Positions 1 to 7,265 of a stretch of DNA of 64,000 nucleotides are shown in pieces. The notes under the pieces are model-generated. The model made no database searches. It was not told the origin of the DNA and saw only the letters and a list, made by a program, of their open reading frames with translations. Where the stretch lies: the NCBI RefSeq assembly GCF_037026715.1, contig NZ_JBANCG010000002.1:372001-436000 (forward strand), read 5' to 3'. The stretch is from Breoghania sp037026715. Lineage in GTDB: Bacteria; Pseudomonadota; Alphaproteobacteria; Rhizobiales; Stappiaceae. The translations under genes and the position numbers were made by a program. The number at the start of each line of letters is the position of its first letter. Position 1 is the stretch's first letter.

Positions 1-1
1 G

Positions 2-361
2 TTCTCCGCCGGTCAGAACGTCATTCCCGCCTATCTCCTTTCCAAGGAGGTCGAGGACGAGATCCGCGGCGCGGTGCGCCAGACCAGCGGCGCCTCCTAT
101 CTCGCGCTGTCGCCCGACGTCCACCGCCAGCTCACGGCCGCGATCAAGGCGGCGATGGGAGATCTGAACCAGCACACCTCCATGCCCGTGATGCTGGCGC
201 CGATGGATATCCGCCGCTTCATGCGTAAGATCGTGGAGCGGGACTTCCCGAACCTCCCGGTCCTGTCGTTCCAGGAACTGGCGGCGGACGCGAACATCCA
301 GCCGCTCGAACGCATCCGGCTGGGCGCCGCGGGCCAGCAGAAACGCCTCTCCACGGTCTGA
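2..361 (+). CDS. sctV: SctV, type III secretion export gate, C-terminal end (partial)
   Basis: Only the last 119 codons are in the window; the gene enters from the left edge. SctV (YscV/LcrD/InvA, FHIPEP family) is the inner-membrane export gate whose cytoplasmic C-terminal ring receives substrates and chaperones. The visible part is the end of that ring domain: the motif LPVLSFQEL near the C-terminus is the usual FHIPEP signature just before the last strand, preceded by RRFMRKIVERDFPNLPV. FlhA, the flagellar homologue, shares this motif, but the needle, translocator and chaperone genes that follow make the injectisome assignment clear. The stop is 7 bases before the next gene, so the two are probably cotranscribed. 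Confidence 0.88.
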   Translation, partial: FSAGQNVIPAYLLSKEVEDEIRGAVRQTSGASYLALSPDVHRQLTAAIKAAMGDLNQHTSMPVMLAPMDIRRFMRKIVERDFPNLPVLSFQELAADANIQPLERIRLGAAGQQKRLSTV

Positions 362-368
362 GGGCGCC

Positions 369-1289
369 ATGGGCAGGCTCGAAAAACAGATCAACGTCTA
401 TATCGGCTGCCTGCTGGCATCGCTCGGCCTTCACCTCATGGTTCATGGCCTGCCTTTCGCCGGCCCCGCGAGCGGTGTCGCGTTGCTGGCCGGGACCGGC
501 CTGGTCCTCCTCTTCGGCGCGCTGCGCGGGCGACGGGGCGAATGGGCGCCGGCGCGGGCAGGCTGGCTCACCACCCTCGTGGTGCTGGCCGGGGCCGGCG
601 GCACGCTCTATCCCGTGTTCTGGCCCAATGCGCTCGATGGCGTGGGGCTGGCGCACGCGGTGGAGACCACGCGGCTGTGGCCGCAGGTCCTCGTCTGCCT
701 TTCCGGCGGTCTCGTTCTGGCCAAAAGCGACGCCGCGAAACGGCAGATACAGGGCTGCGCAAACACGGCGTCGGTCGCGCCCTACCTCCTGTTCGGACTG
801 GCGCTCGCCTTCGGTTTCTATGCGCTGGTGATCCATCTGCGGGCGACAGGCACTCCGCAGGGTTCCAGTTGGCTTGCCGGCACGTTCGTCGCCGATACGC
901 CGATCCACTACCTGATCGTTGCCGTCTTTTTCGTCATATTCGCCTATATCGGCGACGCGCTGCTGCGGCTCAAGACGGCGCAGCCCCTGAACGGCTCCAT
1001 CCGCACGTTCATCCGCCTCCTCATCGCAAGCCTCCCCCTGCTGGGCTTTCTCGGCACGGTCGTCGGCATCATGGAGGCGCTTTCCGGCCTGCCGCAGGTC
1101 TTCTCCGGCGACCGCTCCGTCGTCGCGGACCTGACGCCCGCGCTGACCGCGAGCCTCGGCGGCATTTCGCTTGCCTTCCAGACGACGCTGCTCGGGCTGG
1201 TGGCGAGCCTCGTCACCACGCTGGCGCTGGGCTATGTGGAGAAGGCGGAAGCCGACGCGGCCCTTCGCGCAGCACCCGGGAAGGCATGA
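369..1289 (+). CDS. MotA/TolQ/ExbB-type proton channel protein in the T3SS operon
   Basis: A 306-residue polytopic membrane protein with about six or seven hydrophobic segments (roughly residues 10-28, 36-51, 65-84, 137-157, 180-198, 216-240, 263-290). The last two carry the ExbB/TolQ channel signature: LGFLGTVVGI at 225-234 with the pore Thr230, and QTTLLGL at 271-277 in the final helix. In this family such helices form a pentamer around a dimer of single-pass partners and convert proton flow into rotation. The N-terminal half is longer than in ExbB. The gene starts 7 bases after sctV and its stop overlaps the next start (ATGA), so it belongs to the secretion operon. There are no flagellar genes nearby and the MotA torque-loop layout is not evident, so TolQ/ExbB kinship is preferred. 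The substrate ion and its role in secretion are inference. Confidence 0.75.
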   Translation: MGRLEKQINVYIGCLLASLGLHLMVHGLPFAGPASGVALLAGTGLVLLFGALRGRRGEWAPARAGWLTTLVVLAGAGGTLYPVFWPNALDGVGLAHAVETTRLWPQVLVCLSGGLVLAKSDAAKRQIQGCANTASVAPYLLFGLALAFGFYALVIHLRATGTPQGSSWLAGTFVADTPIHYLIVAVFFVIFAYIGDALLRLKTAQPLNGSIRTFIRLLIASLPLLGFLGTVVGIMEALSGLPQVFSGDRSVVADLTPALTASLGGISLAFQTTLLGLVASLVTTLALGYVEKAEADAALRAAPGKA

Positions 1290-1867
1290 GCGTGGCGCAG
1301 GACCCGGAGAGCGGCGACCTCTTCGATCCCGGCATCGACATCCTCGTCGGGCTGACCGCCGTCGTCCTCATGTCAGTGATCGTGCTCCTGCCGCTGGCGA
1401 ACCTCGCGCAGTCGCGGAATTCCGAAATCGCGATGGTCATCGACAGGCTGATGCGGCAGGAGGCGGAAGGCGGCGCGCATGCCGCCCGCCTGCTGATCGT
1501 TGCCGGGCGCGACGGGGCGACGGTCTCCGGCCCGCGCCCGGTTTTCGTGCCCCTCGACGCCATCCTCGACGATCCGTTGCTGCGCGCCAGGATCGCCGCC
1601 GCCGATCCTGAAGGCGGCGTCCCCGTCCTGTTCATCGAGGAGAGCGGGCAGGAGGCCGCGTTTGTGCTGGAGACCCTCTTTTCCCGCGCAGGCCTCGCGT
1701 CGATCGCACGGGTCTATCTCGACGGCGCCTGCGGGTTCTTCCGGCCGGGCCATATGCCCGCGCGGTGCGATTTCGGTGCCGGCAGTTCGGCCGGCGGCGG
1801 AGGCGGGGAAACAGCCGGGCAAACAGCCGGGCAAGCGGCCTGGGCCGGGGCAGGCGATGCGCAATAG
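1286..1867 (+). CDS. single-pass membrane protein, ExbD/TolR-like partner candidate
   Basis: A 193-residue protein translationally coupled to the channel gene by an ATGA overlap. It has a short cytoplasmic N-terminus, then one hydrophobic segment at about 18-40 that begins with GIDILVGLTAVV. An Asp at the cytoplasmic end of the only membrane helix is the hallmark of ExbD/TolR/MotB partners, where it carries the proton; here it would be Asp18. The remainder, about 150 residues, would be periplasmic, with a compact alpha/beta-looking region and a Gly/Ala/Gln-rich tail rich in GQTAGQ-like repeats. No OmpA-type peptidoglycan-binding domain is seen. The family is not recognised by name; the partner role rests on topology and position. 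Confidence 0.6.
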   Translation: MSVAQDPESGDLFDPGIDILVGLTAVVLMSVIVLLPLANLAQSRNSEIAMVIDRLMRQEAEGGAHAARLLIVAGRDGATVSGPRPVFVPLDAILDDPLLRARIAAADPEGGVPVLFIEESGQEAAFVLETLFSRAGLASIARVYLDGACGFFRPGHMPARCDFGAGSSAGGGGGETAGQTAGQAAWAGAGDAQ

Positions 1868-2642
1868 CGCGTTCATCGCCCTGTCCGATCTCGTTGCCGG
1901 CACGCTGGGCATCGCGGTGCTGCTGTTCCTGCTCGTCTTGGCCAACGGAGCCGGCGGCCCGGCTCCCGAACCGCCCGCCGCGATTTCCCCCGACCGCATC
2001 GAGGCGTCGTTCGCAACCCATGTCGGCCCTCCGCTTTCCCCGCAGGATATGGTCGCCGCCCTTTACGCGCGAACATGGGGCGGGCGAACCGAGGCTGCCA
2101 TGATCGACGTTTTTCCCGACCGCTACGTGCTTGTCCGCCATCACGGGGAGGCCTTCGATCCGGGCCGGGAATTCCCGCGCGATGCGGCCGCGATGCGGGC
2201 GCTCGTCTCGCGCGTCGCGCGTGAACGAGACGCCGGCGAGGGCGCTCCGGTCCTATTCAATTTCTCCAACGAGCAGCTCAACGCGGTGCTCGGCGCCGGC
2301 CTGCCGAAAGCGGGGGCAATCCGGGTCGTGCCCGTGCCGCGCGCGCTCTACCGGTCCGATCCCGGCGGCCGGAAAGTGTGGTCGGCCGGCTTTGCGAAAC
2401 TGATCGCGGCGAATGCAGACCCGTCCGCGTTCCGGCGGGAGCTGAAACGGTTGTTGTCCGCCGGCGGAGGCATCCCTGATGCTTCCGTTAACCAAGATGA
2501 CGAATTGCGGCGGCGGGTGTCTTTGGCGGCCCGGGCGGGCGGTGCCCTGTCTCGGATCGGGCAAGGCATTGAAAATTATGCGGTAATTTTTCTCTACGGG
2601 ATGTTCGCACTGATCATCCTGCGGACCGAGAGAAAACGCTGA
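1857..2642 (+). CDS. membrane protein with N- and C-terminal helices, second stator-partner candidate
   Basis: 261 residues, overlapping the previous gene by 11 bases. The N-terminus carries a hydrophobic helix (about 9-29) that again begins with an Asp, in ALSDLVAGTLGIAVLLF, so Asp11 could be a second proton-carrying residue. A soluble middle part follows (about 35-225; a phrase VLFNFSNEQLNAVLG near residue 135 is typical of a folded domain), and a second hydrophobic stretch, YAVIFLYGMFALIIL, lies just before a basic RTERKR end. Both termini would therefore be cytoplasmic with a periplasmic domain between. I do not recognise the family. Together with the two genes before it, it forms a tightly coupled three-gene unit. 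Confidence 0.6.
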   Translation: MRNSAFIALSDLVAGTLGIAVLLFLLVLANGAGGPAPEPPAAISPDRIEASFATHVGPPLSPQDMVAALYARTWGGRTEAAMIDVFPDRYVLVRHHGEAFDPGREFPRDAAAMRALVSRVARERDAGEGAPVLFNFSNEQLNAVLGAGLPKAGAIRVVPVPRALYRSDPGGRKVWSAGFAKLIAANADPSAFRRELKRLLSAGGGIPDASVNQDDELRRRVSLAARAGGALSRIGQGIENYAVIFLYGMFALIILRTERKR

Positions 2643-2738
2643 ATCGCCAAATGCGTGCTAAATGTTACAGAGTGACGTAGCGTTTCGATGTTGAATGTTT
2701 AGGGTTTTTTAGCCTTTCGGATGATGAAGGAGGGGGCT

Positions 2739-3020
2739 GTGGCGTGGAACGTCGATCCATTGCAGAAGTCGAATATGACGGCGTCTCGCAATCTGGTGTC
2801 CGAGGACGCGCAAACTCCAGAAAATCTTGAGCCTCGTTCGGAAGACACGGGCGCGGCCGCGCAGGTGCGGGCGAATGCCTCGAAGTTCGAAGAATACCTG
2901 AACAGGGGCGGGATCATGCCGCAAGGGGATGGCAAGAGGGCAGGTGCCGCAACCGAAACGGATGTGGCGCAGGAGCTGGAGGCCGCCTCGGTCTACCTGC
3001 CCGGGGGGACGGCGATCTAG
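2739..3020 (+). CDS. small hydrophilic protein, unknown
   Basis: A 93-residue soluble protein with no signal peptide or membrane segment, ending about 180 bases before the Crp/Fnr-type gene. The GTG start at 2739 is preferred because AAGGAGG ends 5 bases before it; an ATG at 2721 lies upstream of that ribosome site and would add six residues. The sequence is rich in Glu, Asn and Ala and looks helical or disordered. It follows the stator-like trio after about 95 bases and may be a secretion accessory protein or substrate, but no family is recognised. Confidence 0.5.
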   Translation: MAWNVDPLQKSNMTASRNLVSEDAQTPENLEPRSEDTGAAAQVRANASKFEEYLNRGGIMPQGDGKRAGAATETDVAQELEAASVYLPGGTAI

Positions 3021-3198
3021 GCCGGGTTCGCGAACGGAGCGCTCCGGTCCTCATTAAAAATATCGCGCTCGAGAGAGTTTATCTGGAGCCGATGTCGCGC
3101 GGTCAGGCGATTTATCCTGAACAGGCATCTGTCCCGGCTGCGAACGACGCAAGTTACAGAGCCGAAAAAGAGCAAATTGTCTTGTAGATAAAGTAGTG

Positions 3199-3900
3199 AT
3201 GGGTCTTGGTATGTTGCATTGGTTGCCCGATTACGATGATCTTACTGCTGATGTGAAGTCGGCAATCGTTAAGTCGTCGTACAAGACGGTATATAACAAA
3301 AACAGTGTGATATATCTGCAAGAGGATACGGCGGACAAGTTCTATATCGTGCTGTCCGGCTATGTCCGGCTCTCCTACATCATGGAAGACGGCACCGCGA
3401 TCCTCTACGCGATCGTTCCCCCGGGAGAGAGCTTCGGCGAGCTGGGCGTGTTCGACCGGTCCCTCTACACCGACACGGCGTCGACGATCGGCACCGTCAG
3501 CGTTCTGGTGGTCAACGCGGATGTCTTCCACACCCGCGACAGCTGCGGTCAGGAGATCCGCGCGGCCCTCAGCGACCTGATCGCGACCCGCTACCGCACC
3601 TACATCGACGTCACGAAAAGCCTTTATCTGACAAGCCTTTCCGCGCGGCTGGCGTTGTCCCTGCTGCGGCTGACCACCAGCCTCGGCCACACCATGGAAT
3701 ACAAGGGGCGGGTCGTTCCCTACCTGGGCACGATGGTGACCCAGAGCGATCTCGGCGCCATGGCGCGCGGCACCCGCGGCAATGTCAACCGGGTGCTCAA
3801 GTCCTGGGAGCGCGACGGCCTGATCGTCGCCCAGGACCGCAAGATCATCATCCTCGATCCCGAGGGACTGGAAATGCAGACCATGAACGCAGGCTGGTGA
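3199..3900 (+). CDS. Crp/Fnr-family transcriptional regulator
   Basis: 233 residues: an N-terminal cyclic-nucleotide-binding-like beta-roll (about 15-135, with phrases such as FYIVLSGYVRLSY and GESFGELGVFDRS) and a C-terminal winged helix (about 165-225; QSDLGAMARGTRGNVNRVLKSW is the recognition region). The cluster of N-terminal cysteines that binds the iron-sulfur centre in true FNR is absent. The cAMP pocket cannot be confirmed by eye. It sits between the sctV/stator genes and the needle genes and overlaps the next start by 4 bases (GTGA), so it is likely a dedicated regulator of the secretion locus, possibly autoregulated from the 180-base gap before it. An alternative start is the GTG at 3196. 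Confidence 0.85.
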   Translation: MGLGMLHWLPDYDDLTADVKSAIVKSSYKTVYNKNSVIYLQEDTADKFYIVLSGYVRLSYIMEDGTAILYAIVPPGESFGELGVFDRSLYTDTASTIGTVSVLVVNADVFHTRDSCGQEIRAALSDLIATRYRTYIDVTKSLYLTSLSARLALSLLRLTTSLGHTMEYKGRVVPYLGTMVTQSDLGAMARGTRGNVNRVLKSWERDGLIVAQDRKIIILDPEGLEMQTMNAGW

Positions 3901-4178
3901 GCGCGATGCAGGACGATCTTCCCATGGCGGGCGACGGGACAGCGACGGGCTTCGGCATGACCGACCTGGAGGAGCGGCTCGGCGGGCCACAGGGGCGCGA
4001 TGTGCAGGAACGCACCACGGCGATGCTGGCCGACAGGGCGCAGCGCTTGCGCGCGCTGATGGATGCGGGCCTGCCGCCCAACGAATTCCGCAAGGCCAGC
4101 GCCGCGCATGCCGCGCTGGAGGCCGCCTTCGACATCGTTTCCCGGTTTCCCGCCGGTTCGCAAACCCGCGGGCAATAG
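3897..4178 (+). CDS. YscE/EscE/SsaE-like needle co-chaperone
   Basis: A 93-residue helical protein. The core MTDLEERLGG followed by a long helix, then LRALMDAGLPPNEF and a final helix ALEAAFDIVSRF matches the two-helix layout of YscE/SsaE, which hold the needle subunit monomeric in the cytoplasm together with a TPR partner (YscG). It lies directly before the needle gene, as yscE precedes yscF in Yersinia. The start could be GTG 3897 (coupled to the regulator gene) or ATG 3906; a later ATG at 3957 would leave only the family core. No YscG-like gene is next to it; a TPR protein elsewhere in the locus might serve. Confidence 0.7.
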   Translation: MSAMQDDLPMAGDGTATGFGMTDLEERLGGPQGRDVQERTTAMLADRAQRLRALMDAGLPPNEFRKASAAHAALEAAFDIVSRFPAGSQTRGQ

Positions 4179-4212
4179 CAGGCAAGTTGGACGAGCAGAC
4201 AGGAAGGTAGAC

Positions 4213-4536
4213 ATGGCGAACATTTCCACGAGTGCGGGGATCACGGGCACGTCGGGCGCCCCGCCGACCTATCCCGGCGGCACGGGCACTGCCAATTACA
4301 GTGCCAACCGCGAGGGCTTCGACCTGATTTTCCGCCAGACCGAGCTTCAGGGCCAGATGGCGGAGATCGAGGAAGACATCCGCAACATCGAGGCGAACAC
4401 GAACCTCTCCGATACGGAAAAGATGTTCTCCATGCAGATGGCCATGAACGCCTGGTCGGCGGTGACCAATCTGCGCACGAACATGATCAAGAGCGTGTCG
4501 GACTCGCTGAAGACGATCGCCCGCAACGTGAACTGA
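4213..4536 (+). CDS. sctF: SctF, type III secretion needle subunit
   Basis: 107 residues, with AGGAAGG shortly before the ATG. Needle subunits (YscF/PrgI/MxiH/EscF) are small helical hairpins that polymerise into the extracellular needle. The C-terminal half shows the family pattern: MQMAMNAWSAVTNLRTNMIKSVSDSLKTI, with the conserved aliphatic/Lys spacing near the end. It is longer than the usual 80-90 residues because of a Gly/Thr/Ser/Pro-rich N-terminal extension of about 35 residues, which may be disordered or exposed on the needle surface. The position after the YscE-like gene and before sctD supports the call. Confidence 0.85.
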   Translation: MANISTSAGITGTSGAPPTYPGGTGTANYSANREGFDLIFRQTELQGQMAEIEEDIRNIEANTNLSDTEKMFSMQMAMNAWSAVTNLRTNMIKSVSDSLKTIARNVN

Positions 4537-4684
4537 CCCATGACGGTTCCGCCGGTTCGCGTTTCCCTCCCCCGGGGGCGGGAACCGGCGAGAACCGGCC
4601 TGCGGCCGTCCCGAGGCCCTCGTGCAAAGGGCGGTGGTCGAGTGCGCGCCCGGAGTGCGGCGTGCAGTACGGTGGTTCAGCGCA

Positions 4685-7135
4685 ATGACGTCGATCAGCA
4701 ACACCAGCCAATTGATCCTGAAGGTCTTCTCCGGACTGCAATCCGGCGTCGAGGTGGCCTTGTCGGATGGCGAGTATACGTTCGGTTGCGGGCCGGACGA
4801 CGACCTGCAATTCGTCGACCTGCTGCTGAAGAGCGGCCATGCGCGTCTGCGGATCCGGGGCGGCGTCATCGCGATCGCCGGCGGCGCCGGAGGGCTTTCG
4901 ACCGGTTCCGGCCTGCAAATCGAGGCAGGCGACGAGGAATGGCGCGAGATCGAGCCGCTCGATCTGCTGACCATCGGCGGGATCACCATCGCCATCGGAG
5001 CGCCGGACGCGAAATGGGCCGAACTGACGGCGAACATGGAGCAGCGCCGGACGCCGGGAAAGGACACGGAACGTTCAAGGCCCTCCCGTCCCAACGCACG
5101 CTCCCGGGACGACTGTGCTCCGGGATGGGGCCGTTATGCGGCGGTCGCGCTCGGCTGCGTCTTCGTTCTGGCCTCGCTGCTCTGGCTGATCGTTCCCGAT
5201 CTCCACGCGGGAGCCAATGCGGGTGGCGCGCAGACCGGGTCCGATTTCCAGATCGTGCGCAGGACGCTTGACGGTTTTCCCTTCGGACGCTCCATCAGCC
5301 TTCGCGAGGAGGTGGACGGCGCGCTCTATGTCGAAGGCTACGTGGAGGCGCTGGTCGAGCAACGGGCCCTGAAGAACGCCATCGAGGAGGCCGGTATCCA
5401 GGTGCACCTGCGGCTCCGGGTCCTGCAGACCATCCGCACCCAGATCGATGCGACCATCGCCAACCAGGGGGTCGACGTCACCTACGACCTGTCGCCGGCC
5501 GGCGCGGTGACGTTCGAGGGCGTCATCCTGTCGGAAGAGGCGTCCGGCCGGTTTCTCGACACGATCCGGCGCGAGGTCCTCGGGCTCTCCGACATCGCCT
5601 ACAACGTGAAGACCGAGAAGACCTATTTCGCGGAAGTCCGGCATCTGGCCGCCCGCTCCGGCGTCGACGATACCGTCCTGTTCCGGCTCGACAACAAGCG
5701 GATAGAGGCGAGCGGCGTCGTCATGACCGACAAGATCGACGCATGGGTCGGTTTCATCCAGGCCTATGCACGCCGCTACGCCGACCGGATCCCGCTCACG
5801 TCCTACGTCCAGCTCGTCAACGAGCAGGGGCAGGTGCTCGCGCAGGGACGGCCGACGGTTGTCGGCGCCTCGGCCGCCATCGAAGGCTCGCGCAAGGCGG
5901 AAAGCGGCGCGCAGCCGGAATACGTGCTGGATCTGGAAAAGCTCAAGCACGGGGTGTTCGGTGCGCGGGACGTGTTCGCCGGACTTGCGAGCTCTCCCGC
6001 CGATGAGGGCGAGACCACCGCTTCGATCGCCACGGCCGGGGCTCAGGGCGGGCCGCGCGACAGCGCTTCGGCCGGCCGCGCGCAGACGTCGCCGCTCGCG
6101 GCCTCGCCGACCGGCGAGGAAAGCCTCCTTGCCGGAGCCCGCGCGCTCCTTGAGCGACATCGCGATGGCGACAGCGGCCACAGCGGCGACGGCGGCGCGC
6201 GGCGCGCCCCGGGCGGATCGGCCGACACCGTTGTCGGCGGGCAAGCGGGTGATCCGGCGGGGGATCTGGCGGGTGATCCGGCGGACGGGCCGACGGATGA
6301 TCTGGCGGACGGCCAGGCTTCCGGTTCTGCGGGCGGTTTCGCGAGGGGCTCCGCGGGTGGCCTCGTGCGCGGTTCCGGCGATGCCGCCCCGGCTTCGGGC
6401 GCGACGGCCTCGGGGGCTTCTGCCTCGGGCGTGCCTGGTGCCGAGACGCCCGACATGACCGCGCAACGCGTCCTTGAACACTGGAACGAGGTGGCGCAGC
6501 GGACGCGGCCCCCGATGTCGTCGCCAGTGTTGTCACCAGCGTCGTCAGCAGCGTCGCCGCAAACGGCTGGCGGGGCGCCGGCGGCTGCGGACCGGAACCT
6601 GCGCGCCGCGTTCCTGCCGCTGATCCTGCAGCCGAAGGCCGGGCGCCGGCAATGCTGGGACGGCTCCGCGCTGACCGAGTCCGATCTCGTCACGGTGCTG
6701 TTCTGGCTCGATTTCCTGAGCCTGACGACCGAGAAGTCCCTGGTCTCCTTCGACGAGGCCAGCCAGTACCTGCTGCTCGAAGCGGCGCTGAACCCCGAAC
6801 GCACGCGCCAGTGCGCGCAGCGGCTGGCCGGCGAACAGGGCCTCCCCCTGCCGTCGATGTCGTTCTACCTCGACGAGGCCCGGCGCAATCCGGCCTTCGT
6901 CCGCTTTCTGGTGCGCGACTTCCGGGTGCCCGCAATGGAGATCAGCGGGGTCATGCTGCGCGAGCGTATCCGCTACCTGCAGATGAAGAACGGCGTGAAG
7001 ATCCGCGAGGGAAGCTCCCCGGATGTGAGCAGCCGTCTATCGAGCGTCGGGGCGCTCGGCGCATTGGTCCGTTCCGACAAAGGTCTCGTCCCGGTGATCT
7101 ATTCGGATGATCTGTCCTGGAAGGCATTCAACTGA
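4685..7135 (+). CDS. sctD: SctD, inner-membrane ring protein, unusually long
   Basis: 816 residues from the ATG at 4685. SctD (YscD/PrgH) forms the outer part of the inner-membrane ring. Residues about 9-105 form the cytoplasmic FHA-like domain (start LILKVFSGLQSGVEVAL), about 150-170 the single membrane helix, and about 185-440 the ring-building (BON-like) periplasmic modules. Usual family length is about 400-430. Here a further 370 residues follow: a Gly/Ala/Asp-rich repetitive stretch (about 505-595, with GDPAGDLAGDPADG-type units), a linker, and a C-terminal domain of about 200 residues with two Cys in its first half. An in-frame start at 4622 exists but adds an unlikely Arg-rich tail. 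The extra domain is not recognised. Confidence 0.82.
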   Translation: MTSISNTSQLILKVFSGLQSGVEVALSDGEYTFGCGPDDDLQFVDLLLKSGHARLRIRGGVIAIAGGAGGLSTGSGLQIEAGDEEWREIEPLDLLTIGGITIAIGAPDAKWAELTANMEQRRTPGKDTERSRPSRPNARSRDDCAPGWGRYAAVALGCVFVLASLLWLIVPDLHAGANAGGAQTGSDFQIVRRTLDGFPFGRSISLREEVDGALYVEGYVEALVEQRALKNAIEEAGIQVHLRLRVLQTIRTQIDATIANQGVDVTYDLSPAGAVTFEGVILSEEASGRFLDTIRREVLGLSDIAYNVKTEKTYFAEVRHLAARSGVDDTVLFRLDNKRIEASGVVMTDKIDAWVGFIQAYARRYADRIPLTSYVQLVNEQGQVLAQGRPTVVGASAAIEGSRKAESGAQPEYVLDLEKLKHGVFGARDVFAGLASSPADEGETTASIATAGAQGGPRDSASAGRAQTSPLAASPTGEESLLAGARALLERHRDGDSGHSGDGGARRAPGGSADTVVGGQAGDPAGDLAGDPADGPTDDLADGQASGSAGGFARGSAGGLVRGSGDAAPASGATASGASASGVPGAETPDMTAQRVLEHWNEVAQRTRPPMSSPVLSPASSAASPQTAGGAPAAADRNLRAAFLPLILQPKAGRRQCWDGSALTESDLVTVLFWLDFLSLTTEKSLVSFDEASQYLLLEAALNPERTRQCAQRLAGEQGLPLPSMSFYLDEARRNPAFVRFLVRDFRVPAMEISGVMLRERIRYLQMKNGVKIREGSSPDVSSRLSSVGALGALVRSDKGLVPVIYSDDLSWKAFN

Positions 7136-7265
7136 AATCAAGCGAAGAACAGCTGAAGCGACAGGATGGATAGTGGGAAATCGCGAATAGGAGCCGGGCC
7201 GTTTCCGGTTCTGTCAATGCTGATGAGGGGCCTCTGCGGGGGCGCAATCGCGGGAATGTGTGAGA

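Noticed and set aside
369..2642. Flagellar motor genes motA/motB
   Set aside because: The channel helices are ExbB/TolQ-like, the partner proteins lack an OmpA-type domain, and no flagellar or chemotaxis operon is adjacent.
369..2642. Zorya-type defence system (ZorA/ZorB)
   Set aside because: A channel with partners is present, but the OmpA-like ZorB and the ZorC/ZorD/ZorE genes are absent; the neighbours are secretion genes.
3154..5094. Leftward open frame of about 640 codons across the regulator and needle genes
   Set aside because: Forward genes explain the region. The reverse frame is Arg/Pro/His-rich and covers several independent genes.
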